Virus record (IMG/VR): IMGVR_UViG_3300036770_008729
Location: 217,115-281,114 of that record
Strand: one strand, 5' to 3'
DNA: 64,000 nucleotides
From: a virus
Shown here: one piece after another, positions 18,743 through 26,871 of the stretch
Numbering within the stretch: position 1 is the stretch's first letter
Layout of the letters: each line of letters starts with the position of its first letter
Notes under the pieces: generated by a model
Told to the model about the DNA's origin: nothing
The model's database searches: none
Seen by the model: only the letters and a program-made list of their open reading frames with translations
Program-made: the position numbers and the translations under genes

Positions 18743-19342
18743 ATGAAAAATCTAATTCTATTTACATTTATTTGTATCAATTACACTTGGGCACAACAGA
18801 AAGATAGTTCTACTTCTAAAAAAACAGAAGGCTATGTTACTTATGCTACTATTATTAATGGCGATACCCTTCCTATGGTGTATTTAAATCCTGTGTGGTG
18901 TGTCGAGAAAAGAGTATTCAAAAATCAATTTCAGGCATGGAAATACCAACGATTGATAAAGAACATCAAAGCGGCTTATCCTTTTGCAAAAATTGCAGGC
19001 AGAAAAATGAAAGAATATAACAAATTACTGATCAATGTTAAAAGCGAAGAAGAAAAACATCGAATGATGAAAAAAATTGAAAAAGAATTAAAATCAGAAT
19101 TTGAAAACGATTTAAAAAACCTTACTATAACTCAGGGTAGAATTTTACTAAAACTCATAGACAGAGAAACAGGAAATACTTCATATACCATTGTAAAAGA
19201 ACTCAGAGGAACTTTTTCAGCTACTTTCTGGCAAACCATTGCCTTATTATTTGGAAATGACCTCAAATCAGAATACAATTCAACTGGTGACGACAAACAA
19301 ATCGAAGAAATCATTCAACTCATCGAAAAAGGAGAGATTTAA
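18743..19342 (+). CDS. DUF4294 family protein
   Basis: 199 residues with a signal peptide (CINYTWAQQ) and the DUF4294 hallmarks: YPFAKIAGRKMKEYN, LTITQGRILLKLIDRETGNTSY and FGNDLKSEYN. This is a Bacteroidota cellular family of unknown function; its presence suggests capture from a host. Confidence 0.7.
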   Translation: MKNLILFTFICINYTWAQQKDSSTSKKTEGYVTYATIINGDTLPMVYLNPVWCVEKRVFKNQFQAWKYQRLIKNIKAAYPFAKIAGRKMKEYNKLLINVKSEEEKHRMMKKIEKELKSEFENDLKNLTITQGRILLKLIDRETGNTSYTIVKELRGTFSATFWQTIALLFGNDLKSEYNSTGDDKQIEEIIQLIEKGEI

Positions 19343-19461
19343 CCATTTTCTTTTTTTAATAAGAAATTAGATTTACTCACATTTACTCTGACGGTTCCCG
19401 GTTTAAAAAATTTTTCCCACCAACCAGTTTAAAAAAATTTCCACAAGGCCCCACCACACCA
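19343..19461. other. Intergenic region with short direct repeats
   Basis: Contains two similar segments (GGTTTAAAAAATTTTTCCCACC and AGTTTAAAAAAATTTCCAC). No gene or clear terminator. Confidence 0.3.
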
Positions 19462-20145
19462 TCATAATCCAAACCTCGACTTAGTTGCGTTATAGTTTTG
19501 TAATACCTCTGATGGTGAAAGTGATCTGTTATATATTTTAAGATTTGGTAAATAACCATTAGTATAATTTGATGAAGTGTTTCTTCCTACAACATAGTTA
19601 GATGTATACATTTGTAAATTTAAAGAACTAGAACCCACTACTGATATGGTTATCTCAACACCATTGAGATATATTTTAGCTACTGAACCAGTTCTAGTAA
19701 AGGACAAATTATACCATTGGTTTGTGTTTAAAGTTGTAGTTGTAGTAGTATAAAAGTAAGTATTATTACTTAAACTTATCTGGAAATAAATATTTCTACT
19801 TCCATCAGTGCCAAATTGATTACTTTTTACATTCGTATCATTATCCAGATTTGAAAAAATTGTAAACCTATTACCGAGCATATAAATCCATGAATCAATT
19901 GTATATGTGTTATTTAATATTGAAGAATTTAATAAAACATAATCATCACTGCCATCAAACACAATACTTCCACCATTAACAGAACTAAATGCAGGAGAAC
20001 CACTCAAAGTTCCATTATTCAAATTTCCACTCAAATCCCTCCATAAAGTTCCCGACCCTGGATAAGAATCCTTTTTACCAGCATCTAAATGTAAAACCAA
20101 TCCATCCCCCACTATACCTCCATAATATGATATCCTTCCTGACAT
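19462..20145 (-). CDS. LamG-like (concanavalin-fold) tail adhesin
   Basis: 227 residues started at MSGRISYYGG, matching the start of the paralogue at 41716. Hallmarks: LVLHLDAGKKDSYPGSGTLW, FDGSDDYV, NTYTIDSWIY, QWYNLSFTR...KIYLNGVEI. This jelly-roll domain binds glycans and is common at phage fibre tips. Confidence 0.75.
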   Translation of the reverse strand: MSGRISYYGGIVGDGLVLHLDAGKKDSYPGSGTLWRDLSGNLNNGTLSGSPAFSSVNGGSIVFDGSDDYVLLNSSILNNTYTIDSWIYMLGNRFTIFSNLDNDTNVKSNQFGTDGSRNIYFQISLSNNTYFYTTTTTTLNTNQWYNLSFTRTGSVAKIYLNGVEITISVVGSSSLNLQMYTSNYVVGRNTSSNYTNGYLPNLKIYNRSLSPSEVLQNYNATKSRFGL

Positions 20146-20217
20146 ATATCTATATATTCCCCAAATAATTGACAACTTCATATAAATAAATCAAAATAAT
20201 AAAGTATATTTATACTA

Positions 20218-20559
20218 ATGAAAATATCCAACAACCAACTAAAAAACAACCCAGAATTCTATCAATTCCTATGCAGAGTATGCGAAGAAACCACCGGCGA
20301 TGTATTATACAATACACACACAGAAATCGACCACATAACAAATGAAGAAGATTACAAAGATAAAACTAAAGCCTTCAGTATAAAATATAGATTAGTCTAT
20401 CTACCTATGAAGAATGACAGTAACGCAGAACAAATTGAATATTCTATATCTAAATCTCATATAATAGATAACCTCAATTGGACCTGGATATACAATATGA
20501 TAGAAAAAGAAGTTAAAATGATACTAAGAGATAATAAACTAAATGAATTAGGAATATGA
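20218..20559 (+). CDS. Small protein with shared C-terminal tail
   Basis: 113 residues ending MILRDNKLNELGI. First of six genes joined by ATG/stop overlaps. Confidence 0.6.
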   Translation: MKISNNQLKNNPEFYQFLCRVCEETTGDVLYNTHTEIDHITNEEDYKDKTKAFSIKYRLVYLPMKNDSNAEQIEYSISKSHIIDNLNWTWIYNMIEKEVKMILRDNKLNELGI

Positions 20560-20786
20560 ATTGGCAAAGCTTTAAATGCTCAATATCACTACATAATTGG
20601 GAACATAGTAAAGAAGATATTGAATGGGAAAGTTCTATTGGTAAAAAAATAACCATATCAACAAGTATTAGAATATGCCAAAATTGCCATAAAAAACAAA
20701 GATATTCCGTTCAAGGTTGGGTAGATTGGAATAAATTATCAAAAGAACAATTGAGAGATAAAAAGATTAAACAATTAGGAATATGA
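20556..20786 (+). CDS. Putative zinc-binding small protein with shared tail
   Basis: 76 residues. KCSISLHNW...RICQNCHKKQ has C-x(n)-H-W and CxxC elements suitable for zinc. Ends KEQLRDKKIKQLGI. ATGA overlaps on both sides. Confidence 0.6.
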   Translation: MNWQSFKCSISLHNWEHSKEDIEWESSIGKKITISTSIRICQNCHKKQRYSVQGWVDWNKLSKEQLRDKKIKQLGI

Positions 20787-21031
20787 AAGTAGTTTGTATA
20801 GATAATGAATTAAAAAGGTCAAGTGAGCTAGTAAAACCAATTAAACTAACAAATCTTACAATTGGTAAGGTATATGAATCACCAATTGTAGGACTACCTG
20901 GTATGTGGTCTATCATTGGTAGGGTCGCCATAACATGTGATGATGGTATTGTAAGAGATTATTCGACTACTAGATTTATTGCATTAGAAGAGTGGAGAGA
21001 AATACAATTAAATAAAATAGGATTACAATGA
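20783..21031 (+). CDS. Small beta-barrel-like protein with shared tail
   Basis: 82 residues. LTIGKVYESPIVG...ITCDDGIVRDYSTTRFIALEEW is a form frequent in small phage proteins (SH3-like). Ends EEWREIQLNKIGLQ. Confidence 0.6.
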   Translation: MKVVCIDNELKRSSELVKPIKLTNLTIGKVYESPIVGLPGMWSIIGRVAITCDDGIVRDYSTTRFIALEEWREIQLNKIGLQ

Positions 21032-21348
21032 AACTTAGTGATTGGGAAGAAAAACTAGTCGAAGATATCGATATCATTTTTAGTGGTGGTTATAGTGAAA
21101 ACTTTAACGAAGAACAGATTGAAGAAGTAAAACAACTTTCTTTTCTTCTGAATCATATTGAGTTGAAATATAATTCAGTAGTCTTTTCTTATGATGCTTT
21201 TAACCTTATAGTTAGCGGGATAGAAGAATTACCAAGTGAATGGGCTAAAGAACATATCATACAATGCATTAAAAATTCTGATGAATTTAAGGGAGCTTAC
21301 AAATTATTTGTTCGTGATTTTACAATTGATAAGATTATTAAAAAATGA
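21028..21348 (+). CDS. Small helical protein with shared tail
   Basis: 106 residues, helix-rich, ending LFVRDFTIDKIIKK, a divergent tail member. ATGA overlap. Confidence 0.55.
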   Translation: MKLSDWEEKLVEDIDIIFSGGYSENFNEEQIEEVKQLSFLLNHIELKYNSVVFSYDAFNLIVSGIEELPSEWAKEHIIQCIKNSDEFKGAYKLFVRDFTIDKIIKK

Positions 21349-21617
21349 GGAATAAAATGACTTACTGGATAGAAATTAATATAGATGAAATCTACTTATA
21401 TGGAAAAAAAACTCCACTATTAAAAGACCAACAACTCGAAGTCCAAATGATAAACGGAGAAGCTAAAATAATAATAGACGGAATACCACACAAAAACCTC
21501 CTCCTATTCAAAGATAAAACTTATACCATATCATCACTAATCGGAATGAATTATATCTCCGACATAACTGGACAAATCGAAAGAAATAACAAACTAAATA
21601 AATTAGGAATAGAATGA
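21345..21617 (+). CDS. Small protein with shared C-terminal tail
   Basis: 90 residues ending IERNNKLNKLGIE. Possible starts at 21345 (MRNKMTYW) or 21357; the first gives the ATGA overlap. Confidence 0.6.
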   Translation: MRNKMTYWIEINIDEIYLYGKKTPLLKDQQLEVQMINGEAKIIIDGIPHKNLLLFKDKTYTISSLIGMNYISDITGQIERNNKLNKLGIE

Positions 21618-21805
21618 CCAATAATACCTCAATAGTCGATATCAATCCAAATAGATGTCAAATCATAGAAATTATCAATCAACAAGATGATTGGATAGTA
21701 GCTATAGTTAAAGCCAGACTAATAGGTGGCAAACGATGGAAAAAGAGAAAAGTACTCCTAAGTAAATCTGAATTCAGACAAATACAATTAGGTAAATTAG
21801 TATGA
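21614..21805 (+). CDS. Small protein with shared C-terminal tail
   Basis: 63 residues ending SEFRQIQLGKLV. Last of the six-gene chain, convergent with 21809. Confidence 0.55.
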   Translation: MTNNTSIVDINPNRCQIIEIINQQDDWIVAIVKARLIGGKRWKKRKVLLSKSEFRQIQLGKLV

Positions 21806-21808
21806 AGA

Positions 21809-22444
21809 TTATATACTGAACTTTCTTACTGCACGTACAGATTGACTATTAGACTTACCAGTGACATTGGCTAACCCAGTTAGAAAGTTAAAATTACAAG
21901 CGTTAACGCTGAAGTTTTCCGTACTACTCCAATATGCACTCAAAGATAATTGAGTACCACCAACAATCTCTAATCCTTGTGCCACTTCTAACATATTACA
22001 ATATAGCTTATTAAGCTCATGTATAGCAGGAAGATACCAATCATTTTTCCCACCATTAGTTGATGAATCACACAAAAAAGCAGCACCTGAAGTAGCTCCT
22101 GACTGTGTAATAATAAATTGTGTATTTACATCACCACTCCACAAACTATTACCCGATGTTTCACTGTTGGTAATATTACTCCAAGCACTTGATGCTAAAT
22201 TTTGCAAATCCACTACAAGATAAGATTGTGTACTACCTGTTAAATACCTATGAAATATAACCCCACCCTGATCACTAACATATTCACCAACCTCATAAGT
22301 GAATTCTGATGACCCACCAGCATTACTTATTGTCGCTCCACTCTGAATCGATAAATTTCCACCACTTATTCCTAAATATTTATAACCAGTTGGAGCTATT
22401 CCACCAGTTAGACCATTTTCTGATAAAACTATTCTTTTTGCCAT
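21809..22444 (-). CDS. Lcl_C/DUF1566-type adhesin
   Basis: 211 residues: structural N-terminal module (MAKRIVLSENGLTGGIAPTG), then Lcl_C-like features GGKNDWYLPAIHELNKLY, YWSSTE and SVRAVRKFSI. Paralogues at 58437, 59088 and 59710. The C-type-lectin-like fold suggests receptor binding. Confidence 0.7.
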   Translation of the reverse strand: MAKRIVLSENGLTGGIAPTGYKYLGISGGNLSIQSGATISNAGGSSEFTYEVGEYVSDQGGVIFHRYLTGSTQSYLVVDLQNLASSAWSNITNSETSGNSLWSGDVNTQFIITQSGATSGAAFLCDSSTNGGKNDWYLPAIHELNKLYCNMLEVAQGLEIVGGTQLSLSAYWSSTENFSVNACNFNFLTGLANVTGKSNSQSVRAVRKFSI

Positions 22445-22469
22445 TTCTATTACATTATTTTTATATAAC

Positions 22470-22479
22470 TATATATTAA
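22470..22479 (-). promoter_or_regulatory. TTAATATATA motif (minus strand)
   Basis: 25 bases upstream of the ATG at 22444. Confidence 0.45.
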
Positions 22480-22495
22480 ATCACAGAATAAAGTA

Positions 22496-22627
22496 TTATG
22501 GCTTCTTCTTAGTATCTAAACTCTTTAAGTAATAATACCACCACATATATGGGAACTGATAGGTTGCTATAACTAGTGTCATGTAGTTTAATATTAGGTC
22601 TTGAGCAGTATCATTATTTGACTTCAT
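22496..22627 (-). CDS. 43-residue protein, probably membrane-associated
   Basis: MKSNNDTAQDLILNYMTLVI, then a Trp/Tyr-rich hydrophobic stretch (MWWYYYLKS). A TATATACTATATG element abuts the start. Confidence 0.4.
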   Translation of the reverse strand: MKSNNDTAQDLILNYMTLVIATYQFPYMWWYYYLKSLDTKKKP

Positions 22628-22675
22628 ATAGTATATATTATGATACAAAAAAGATATAATTATTTTGTATTACGG

Positions 22676-22800
22676 GGTAAAATGGGCGAAATTTTATACA
22701 AAAAGATGAACGGAATTTTGTAAAGGTTTGAAACAGGATACAGAAAAGTGCGGCGGAATTTTGTATCAGATACAGAAAAATGTGCATATTTTTGTATTAA
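22676..22800. repeat. Iteron-like direct repeats
   Basis: GGAATTTTGTA occurs at about 22712 and 22754 with a degenerate copy near 22685. GATACAGAAAARTG occurs at 22737 and 22769. Base composition is more G-rich than the surroundings. This resembles iteron regions next to plasmid control genes. Confidence 0.45.
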
Positions 22801-22948
22801 AATGAGTCAATCCTATGACGATTCCTAAAAGCCTGTCAGAACCCATCTTTCAGTACTTCAAAGTAAATACACAGTGTCGAAAAAAATCTCACAGCCGTTT
22901 CACACAACTTGATTGAAAACCTGCGCACATTTTCTCCATATATAGTAT

Positions 22949-23128
22949 ATGGAACAGAATGATGAATTTGAATCGGCCAAAAAAGGCGTAAAGAAAACTA
23001 AGAGATTAGCAGTCAGTATTAGCTCAGAAACTTTTGACCGCCTCAAAGCCTATATAGAGGTGAATGGTTATGATACTTCTAAGTTAGTTGATAAGATATT
23101 GCAGAAGTTTTTAGATGTGAAGAAGTGA
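22949..23128 (+). CDS. Ribbon-helix-helix (CopG/Arc-like) DNA-binding protein
   Basis: 59 residues: charged N-terminus, then KRLAVSISSETFDRLKAYIEVNGYDTSKLVDKILQKFLD, which fits strand-helix-helix of the RHH fold (strand RLAVSIS, helices from SSETFD and TSKLVD). Lies downstream of the iteron-like repeats; may regulate or segregate a plasmid-like element. Confidence 0.6.
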   Translation: MEQNDEFESAKKGVKKTKRLAVSISSETFDRLKAYIEVNGYDTSKLVDKILQKFLDVKK

Positions 23129-23143
23129 GACATAATGTGACAT

Positions 23144-23332
23144 CTAACTCTCTCTACTGATAATTATACTATTATGGCGTTGTATTATTAATTCACCACT
23201 CTCACTTTTAGAAGTAGATATCCAACTAGGAATATCAATAGTAGAGGTGGTATCATCTAATAAGGTAATAGTAATGGTTTTCGATGTGATTTCGAGTTTT
23301 TTGATATTGTCTAATTTTGGTGAGTTTCTCAT
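23144..23332 (-). CDS. Small beta-rich protein, unknown
   Basis: 62 residues; KLEITSKTITITLLDDTTST reads as a beta hairpin. No family. Confidence 0.45.
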   Translation of the reverse strand: MRNSPKLDNIKKLEITSKTITITLLDDTTSTIDIPSWISTSKSESGELIIQRHNSIIISRES

Positions 23333-23394
23333 TTGTTTAATATTTTATTTTGGTTTCTGAAGTGAGAGATATTCTCCAAAAAAAGGTTTTTACC

Positions 23395-23455
23395 ATAATA
23401 CAAATATAGGTATTTTATATAAGAAATACAAAAATCCGCTACGTTTTTTTGTATT
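23395..23455. repeat. 61-base intergenic repeat with palindrome, copy 1
   Basis: ATAATACAAATATAGG... then AATACAAAAATCCGCTACG and TTTTTTTGTATT. Identical over 61 bases to 23704-23764. The palindrome arms are AATACAAAAA/TTTTTGTATT with a conserved core TCCGCTACG. The minus strand also carries a TATATTTG box. Confidence 0.75.
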
Positions 23456-23462
23456 GTTAGAA

Positions 23463-23705
23463 TTATAACATTGCATGTGGGCAACTTAATTTATAGCACC
23501 ATTCTTGTGCTTCTGAATAGTTTTTGCAGGGGATTAATTGGTGAGACTTTGCATTAACTACAAAATGTTCTTTATTAATTAGTATATGTGTATATCCAAC
23601 TACATCTTTCATAAGGTCAAATATAGTGAAAGGATCCCCATTGGGATGTAGGGTAATTTCAGCTTTAATATAATGACCGCTTTGAGGTGTGAGGAATTTT
23701 ATCAT
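23463..23705 (-). CDS. Unknown 80-residue protein
   Basis: MIKFLTPQSGHYIKAEITLH...; alpha/beta with three cysteines, no family. TATATTTG 5 bases before the ATG, inside repeat copy 2. Confidence 0.5.
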   Translation of the reverse strand: MIKFLTPQSGHYIKAEITLHPNGDPFTIFDLMKDVVGYTHILINKEHFVVNAKSHQLIPCKNYSEAQEWCYKLSCPHAML

Positions 23706-23764
23706 AATACAAATATAGGTATTTTATATAAGAAATACAAAAATCCGCTACGTTTTTTTGTATT
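23704..23764. repeat. 61-base intergenic repeat with palindrome, copy 2
   Basis: Same sequence as copy 1. On the minus strand the order is terminator, palindrome, TATATTTG promoter, gene. Confidence 0.75.
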
Positions 23765-23768
23765 AATA

Positions 23769-23800
23769 GGCACAAAAAAAGGAGAAAGTTTAATTTCTCC
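23769..23800 (-). terminator. Intrinsic terminator (repeated unit)
   Basis: Minus strand GGAGAAATTAAACTTTCTCC followed by TTTTTTTG. The same sequence recurs at 24426 and 25130. Confidence 0.8.
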
Positions 23801-23823
23801 TCACTCATTGTTTTTCATTGAAT

Positions 23824-24363
23824 TTAAAAATTCAATTTAGGTTTTAAAATTGTTCCACCTTTCTGATTAGACTTCCAATCAGATGCTGAGCTATGTGTCT
23901 TATCTTTTTGTTTATCAAAACCAAAAGAGGTATATGAACTTTTAGCAGTCATACCAATTTTCGCCAAGTGTTCGAATTTTTCTTGATCCATTTCACCCAC
24001 AGTAATTATAACAGCCTTTATAATGCTTTTAGTTTCTTCACCAAAGTCTTGGAGATTCCTGTTGATTCCATCTCTTCTATCTTGAAAGTATTGTCGAGCT
24101 TCTAAATATGGAGTTCTTTCATCAAGCTTCACATCATTTGATACTTCATTTGTAAATACAAGACAAGCTGCTAAAAACTTTTTTTGTGTTGATTTATCTT
24201 CAATTGACTTTTCAATAGTATTTAGTGGTTTACTCATCTGATTCGCAACTGCTGTTGTTGAAACACCACCTAAAAGTGCAATACTTGCTAGTAGATTATG
24301 ATACCAAGCTTCATTGATACTTTGATATTCATTATAATTTTTTACAAACTTCATCTTTTTCAT
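23824..24363 (-). CDS. Leader-tagged protein with hydrophobic segment
   Basis: 179 residues from MKKMKFVKNYNEY (leader variant). Then INEAWYHNLLASIALLGGVSTTAVA, a hydrophobic membrane-like segment, and a helical domain. The organisation (leader, hydrophobic helix, helical domain) recalls the gene at 39206. A start at 24432 would add an unsupported extension. Confidence 0.6.
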   Translation of the reverse strand: MKKMKFVKNYNEYQSINEAWYHNLLASIALLGGVSTTAVANQMSKPLNTIEKSIEDKSTQKKFLAACLVFTNEVSNDVKLDERTPYLEARQYFQDRRDGINRNLQDFGEETKSIIKAVIITVGEMDQEKFEHLAKIGMTAKSSYTSFGFDKQKDKTHSSASDWKSNQKGGTILKPKLNF

Positions 24364-24385
24364 AATTACATTTATTTTTATGATG

Positions 24386-24395
24386 TATATATTAA
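24386..24395 (-). promoter_or_regulatory. TTAATATATA motif (minus strand)
   Basis: 22 bases upstream of the ATG at 24363. Confidence 0.5.
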
Positions 24396-24425
24396 AATGG
24401 AGGAGATATTTTTTTGTATTTAATA

Positions 24426-24457
24426 GGCACAAAAAAAGGAGAAAGTTTAATTTCTCC
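24426..24457 (-). terminator. Intrinsic terminator (repeated unit)
   Basis: Same hairpin as at 23769, downstream of the gene at 24478. Confidence 0.8.
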
Positions 24458-24477
24458 TAATTTGTTTATCATTCTAA

Positions 24478-24996
24478 TTAACTCTTTTTTGTTAACCATT
24501 CTTTGTTAATACGCTCACGTTCACGATTCACATAATAGCGTTTGGTATATATATACTTTTCTCTTAATGACTCAGGTACTTTTGAATATTCCACTTGAGT
24601 TTCAGGAAAAATTAATGAAGAATTTACTGATATTTCAGGTAAAGTTCTTAGCTGAGGTTTTACTAATTCTTTATTTACTTTTGATTCCCATTCACTATGA
24701 TACTCCGACATTACTGATTCTGGTTCCATATCTTCTCTATACATAACATATAATTTTAATCTATATGAACCCATTTGCATAGAATCAGATATTGCAAAAT
24801 TGACAGTTTTTTCATCATTAAGGTATAAATTTTCATTCTCATTTAAAGAATTAACAATATTAACTTTCCAACCATTTTTTTCTAAATGTAATTGTAAGCC
24901 TTCTATAAAATCTTTCATTTTATGATCAATGTGTTCAGAAGTCTTTTGTATAGATAACCAGTTTTCAAATAACTTAATATACTTTAGATTTTTCAT
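24478..24996 (-). CDS. Leader-tagged protein (MKNLKYIKLFENW)
   Basis: 172 residues; leader followed by an unrecognised domain and a basic tail (RYYVNRERERINKEWLTKK). TTAATATATA at 25018-25027 lies upstream. Confidence 0.65.
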   Translation of the reverse strand: MKNLKYIKLFENWLSIQKTSEHIDHKMKDFIEGLQLHLEKNGWKVNIVNSLNENENLYLNDEKTVNFAISDSMQMGSYRLKLYVMYREDMEPESVMSEYHSEWESKVNKELVKPQLRTLPEISVNSSLIFPETQVEYSKVPESLREKYIYTKRYYVNRERERINKEWLTKKS

Positions 24997-25017
24997 AGTA
25001 ATAATTTTACTTTTTAG

Positions 25018-25027
25018 TATATATTAA
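25018..25027 (-). promoter_or_regulatory. TTAATATATA motif (minus strand)
   Basis: 21 bases upstream of the ATG at 24996. Confidence 0.5.
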
Positions 25028-25045
25028 AAAAATGAGATTTTTTAT

Positions 25046-25127
25046 ATAGGTATTTTATTTAAGAAATACTCACTTCGTGAGAGTGTCTTTAGACACTACA
25101 AAAATCCGCTACGTTTTTTTGTATTAA
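25046..25127. repeat. Intergenic repeat, copy 3, with twin-hairpin insertion
   Basis: Same unit as 23395, but two small hairpins (CTCAC-TTC-GTGAG and GTGTC-TTTA-GACAC) interrupt it at about 25068-25097 before TACAAAAATCCGCTACG resumes. Confidence 0.65.
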
Positions 25128-25129
25128 TA

Positions 25130-25161
25130 GGCACAAAAAAAGGAGAAAGTTTAATTTCTCC
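25130..25161 (-). terminator. Intrinsic terminator (repeated unit)
   Basis: Third copy of the GGAGAAATTAAACTTTCTCC hairpin with T-run, after the gene at 25182. Confidence 0.8.
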
Positions 25162-25181
25162 CTTCATATTTTTATTATTTT

Positions 25182-26492
25182 TTATTGTTCATCTGATAGA
25201 GAGTAGTTGATTTCATCCAGAATTGAATCGGTTGGGAATTTTTCTCCTCTTTTATTATAAAAGAAACCATCTCTAAATTTTACCAATTCGGAATCATCAT
25301 TCATATTATCAGGTAATACACAATCATTCCATAATTCGATAATTTGATTAGGTGTAGTAGTTTTGCCAATTTCCACTCTTAATACTTCGAGTTCTTCTGG
25401 AATTTCAATTTGGGGTTCTTGCTCTGATTTAGCTCCTTGTTCTGCTTTTATACGAGCTTCTATTTCTTTGGCATGATCTTCTAAGTTCTTTGCTGAGGCA
25501 TCTGCCTTTCTAATAGGATTGCCTTTTTCGTCCTTAATTAGATTGCCGTCTTTATCTAAAAGAAAGTCTTCTTCATATTCTGGTAGCAACCCTAACTTTT
25601 TACGTTGTTCTAAATCTTTTTTATCTCTTTCTCTAATACCAGCAGCGGCTCTTTTATAAGTCTCTGGATTTAATTCTTCATTAACGAATGATTCAAATAA
25701 TTTTAGGTATTTCATATTATTTTTACTTTCAGCAACTGATTTTTCAGACTCATCAATTACTCTTTTAAGTTCAGCTGTATTATCAACACTAACAACTTCA
25801 TCAAATCCTTCTTTTGATAAAACATCTTTTATTTTTTCTTCATCAAAAGGAATGCCTTTATCATCTTGTAAGTCATATGATGTAAACATTCTATCAAATG
25901 CAGCAGGTGGTATAGTTTTAGATTTACCTTTAGCTTTCATTTCTTCTGATCTTTTAGCTGCCATTTTTTTGATAATTTCTTCAGCTCCTTTGAAGTTAAA
26001 AACAACTGCTACTTTATGATATTCGCCTTCAACACCTTCAATAACTTTAAGTGCTCCTTTTCTTGAACCAGAGTTCATATTGGTCATATCGACTACAATA
26101 TTTTCTTTTCCTTTACCTTCGGCAATTCTTTTGTTAAATATATCTTGAATTTTACCGTTAGCTTCTAAAACTCTATCATAAGAAAGTGGTGCCCAAGTCA
26201 TATAAGCTGGTGATTTAATAACGGTGCCATATTTTTCATTTTTATCACCTTCTTTTTCAACATCTTTAATGGGTAATGAGAAAAGGTCATCATATGTCCA
26301 ACCATACTCTGCATACTCTTCAGCAACTTTTTCGACAATATCATCTCTATTTATTACAAATGGTTGTATTTCACCAAATTTGGTTTTTATCCAAGTTGAT
26401 TTACCTACAGATGGAGGTCCAATAAGAACATATATTGTTTTATCTTTAACTTCTTCACCTTCAAATACTCTGAAATTTTTAATATTCCTCAT
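25182..26492 (-). CDS. P-loop kinase fused to a second leader-tagged protein
   Basis: 436 residues. It begins with the leader MRNIKNFRVFEGEE; residues 19-250 form a P-loop kinase of the polynucleotide-kinase/zeta-like group (Walker A GPPSVGKST at 25-33, INRDD, VVDMTNMNSGSRK). At residue 260 a complete second leader, MKYLKLFESFVNEE, begins an acidic, charged, low-complexity domain (KDGNLIKDEKGNPIRK). This looks like two genes joined by loss of a stop; the internal ATG at 25715 could still start a second product. Confidence 0.75.
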   Translation of the reverse strand: MRNIKNFRVFEGEEVKDKTIYVLIGPPSVGKSTWIKTKFGEIQPFVINRDDIVEKVAEEYAEYGWTYDDLFSLPIKDVEKEGDKNEKYGTVIKSPAYMTWAPLSYDRVLEANGKIQDIFNKRIAEGKGKENIVVDMTNMNSGSRKGALKVIEGVEGEYHKVAVVFNFKGAEEIIKKMAAKRSEEMKAKGKSKTIPPAAFDRMFTSYDLQDDKGIPFDEEKIKDVLSKEGFDEVVSVDNTAELKRVIDESEKSVAESKNNMKYLKLFESFVNEELNPETYKRAAAGIRERDKKDLEQRKKLGLLPEYEEDFLLDKDGNLIKDEKGNPIRKADASAKNLEDHAKEIEARIKAEQGAKSEQEPQIEIPEELEVLRVEIGKTTTPNQIIELWNDCVLPDNMNDDSELVKFRDGFFYNKRGEKFPTDSILDEINYSLSDEQ

Positions 26493-26583
26493 GCTATTAT
26501 ATTTCCTTTTTTATTTATAGTATATATTATAAATTGAGGAGATATTTTTAATAATCAGTTCAACGGTGTATTGGACTCTTTTG

Positions 26584-26696
26584 TAGTCAGGACAGGAATC
26601 GAACCTGCATGTGGGCCTTGTGTGTATTTCAACTATACTGCGGGTTTATCCACTCCGTTTAACTATTCGGTGCGTTTACCATTTCGCTACCTGACT
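26584..26696 (-). ncRNA. tRNA-ended RNA 1 (AGTCAGG family) with long insert
   Basis: 113 nt. Acceptor AGTCAGG/CCTGACT, D-arm GCGAAATGGTAAACGC and T-arm GCAGGTTCGATTCCTGT are intact, but about 60 nt replace the normal anticodon/variable region. A possible anticodon loop GTTGAAA (TGA, Ser) sits near the 3' half. It may be a tRNA with an insertion or a tRNA-mimic. Confidence 0.55.
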
Positions 26697-26698
26697 AT

Positions 26699-26779
26699 TT
26701 GAGGATGAGAAGCCCTCTGTGTTGGTAGTAACTCAACTATCTACATTTACTCATCTCCTTTCTCAAGGGAACAACACAA
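26699..26779 (-). ncRNA. Structured RNA, family A copy 1
   Basis: On the minus strand GTGTTGTTCCCTTGAGAAAGGA ... CAACACAGAGGGCTTCTCATCC. The flanks are conserved with 27774-27867 while the middle varies. Pairings GTGTTG/CAACAC and TTGAG..GGA/TCCTCAA would form a pseudoknotted fold. Class unknown. Confidence 0.45.
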
Positions 26780-26786
26780 AAAATTA

Positions 26787-26871
26787 GAGTTGTTTCGGGA
26801 GCTTCACCCGCCTTCGAATATACTTGTATCTCTCAGTTAAGAGTCAATACGAGCTTTTTACTTTACAACTC
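26787..26871 (-). ncRNA. Structured RNA with terminal helix
   Basis: Ends pair as GAGTTGT/ACAACTC; it contains the hairpin GGCGGGTGAAGCTCCC. It begins inside the stop region of the gene at 26863. Confidence 0.35.
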
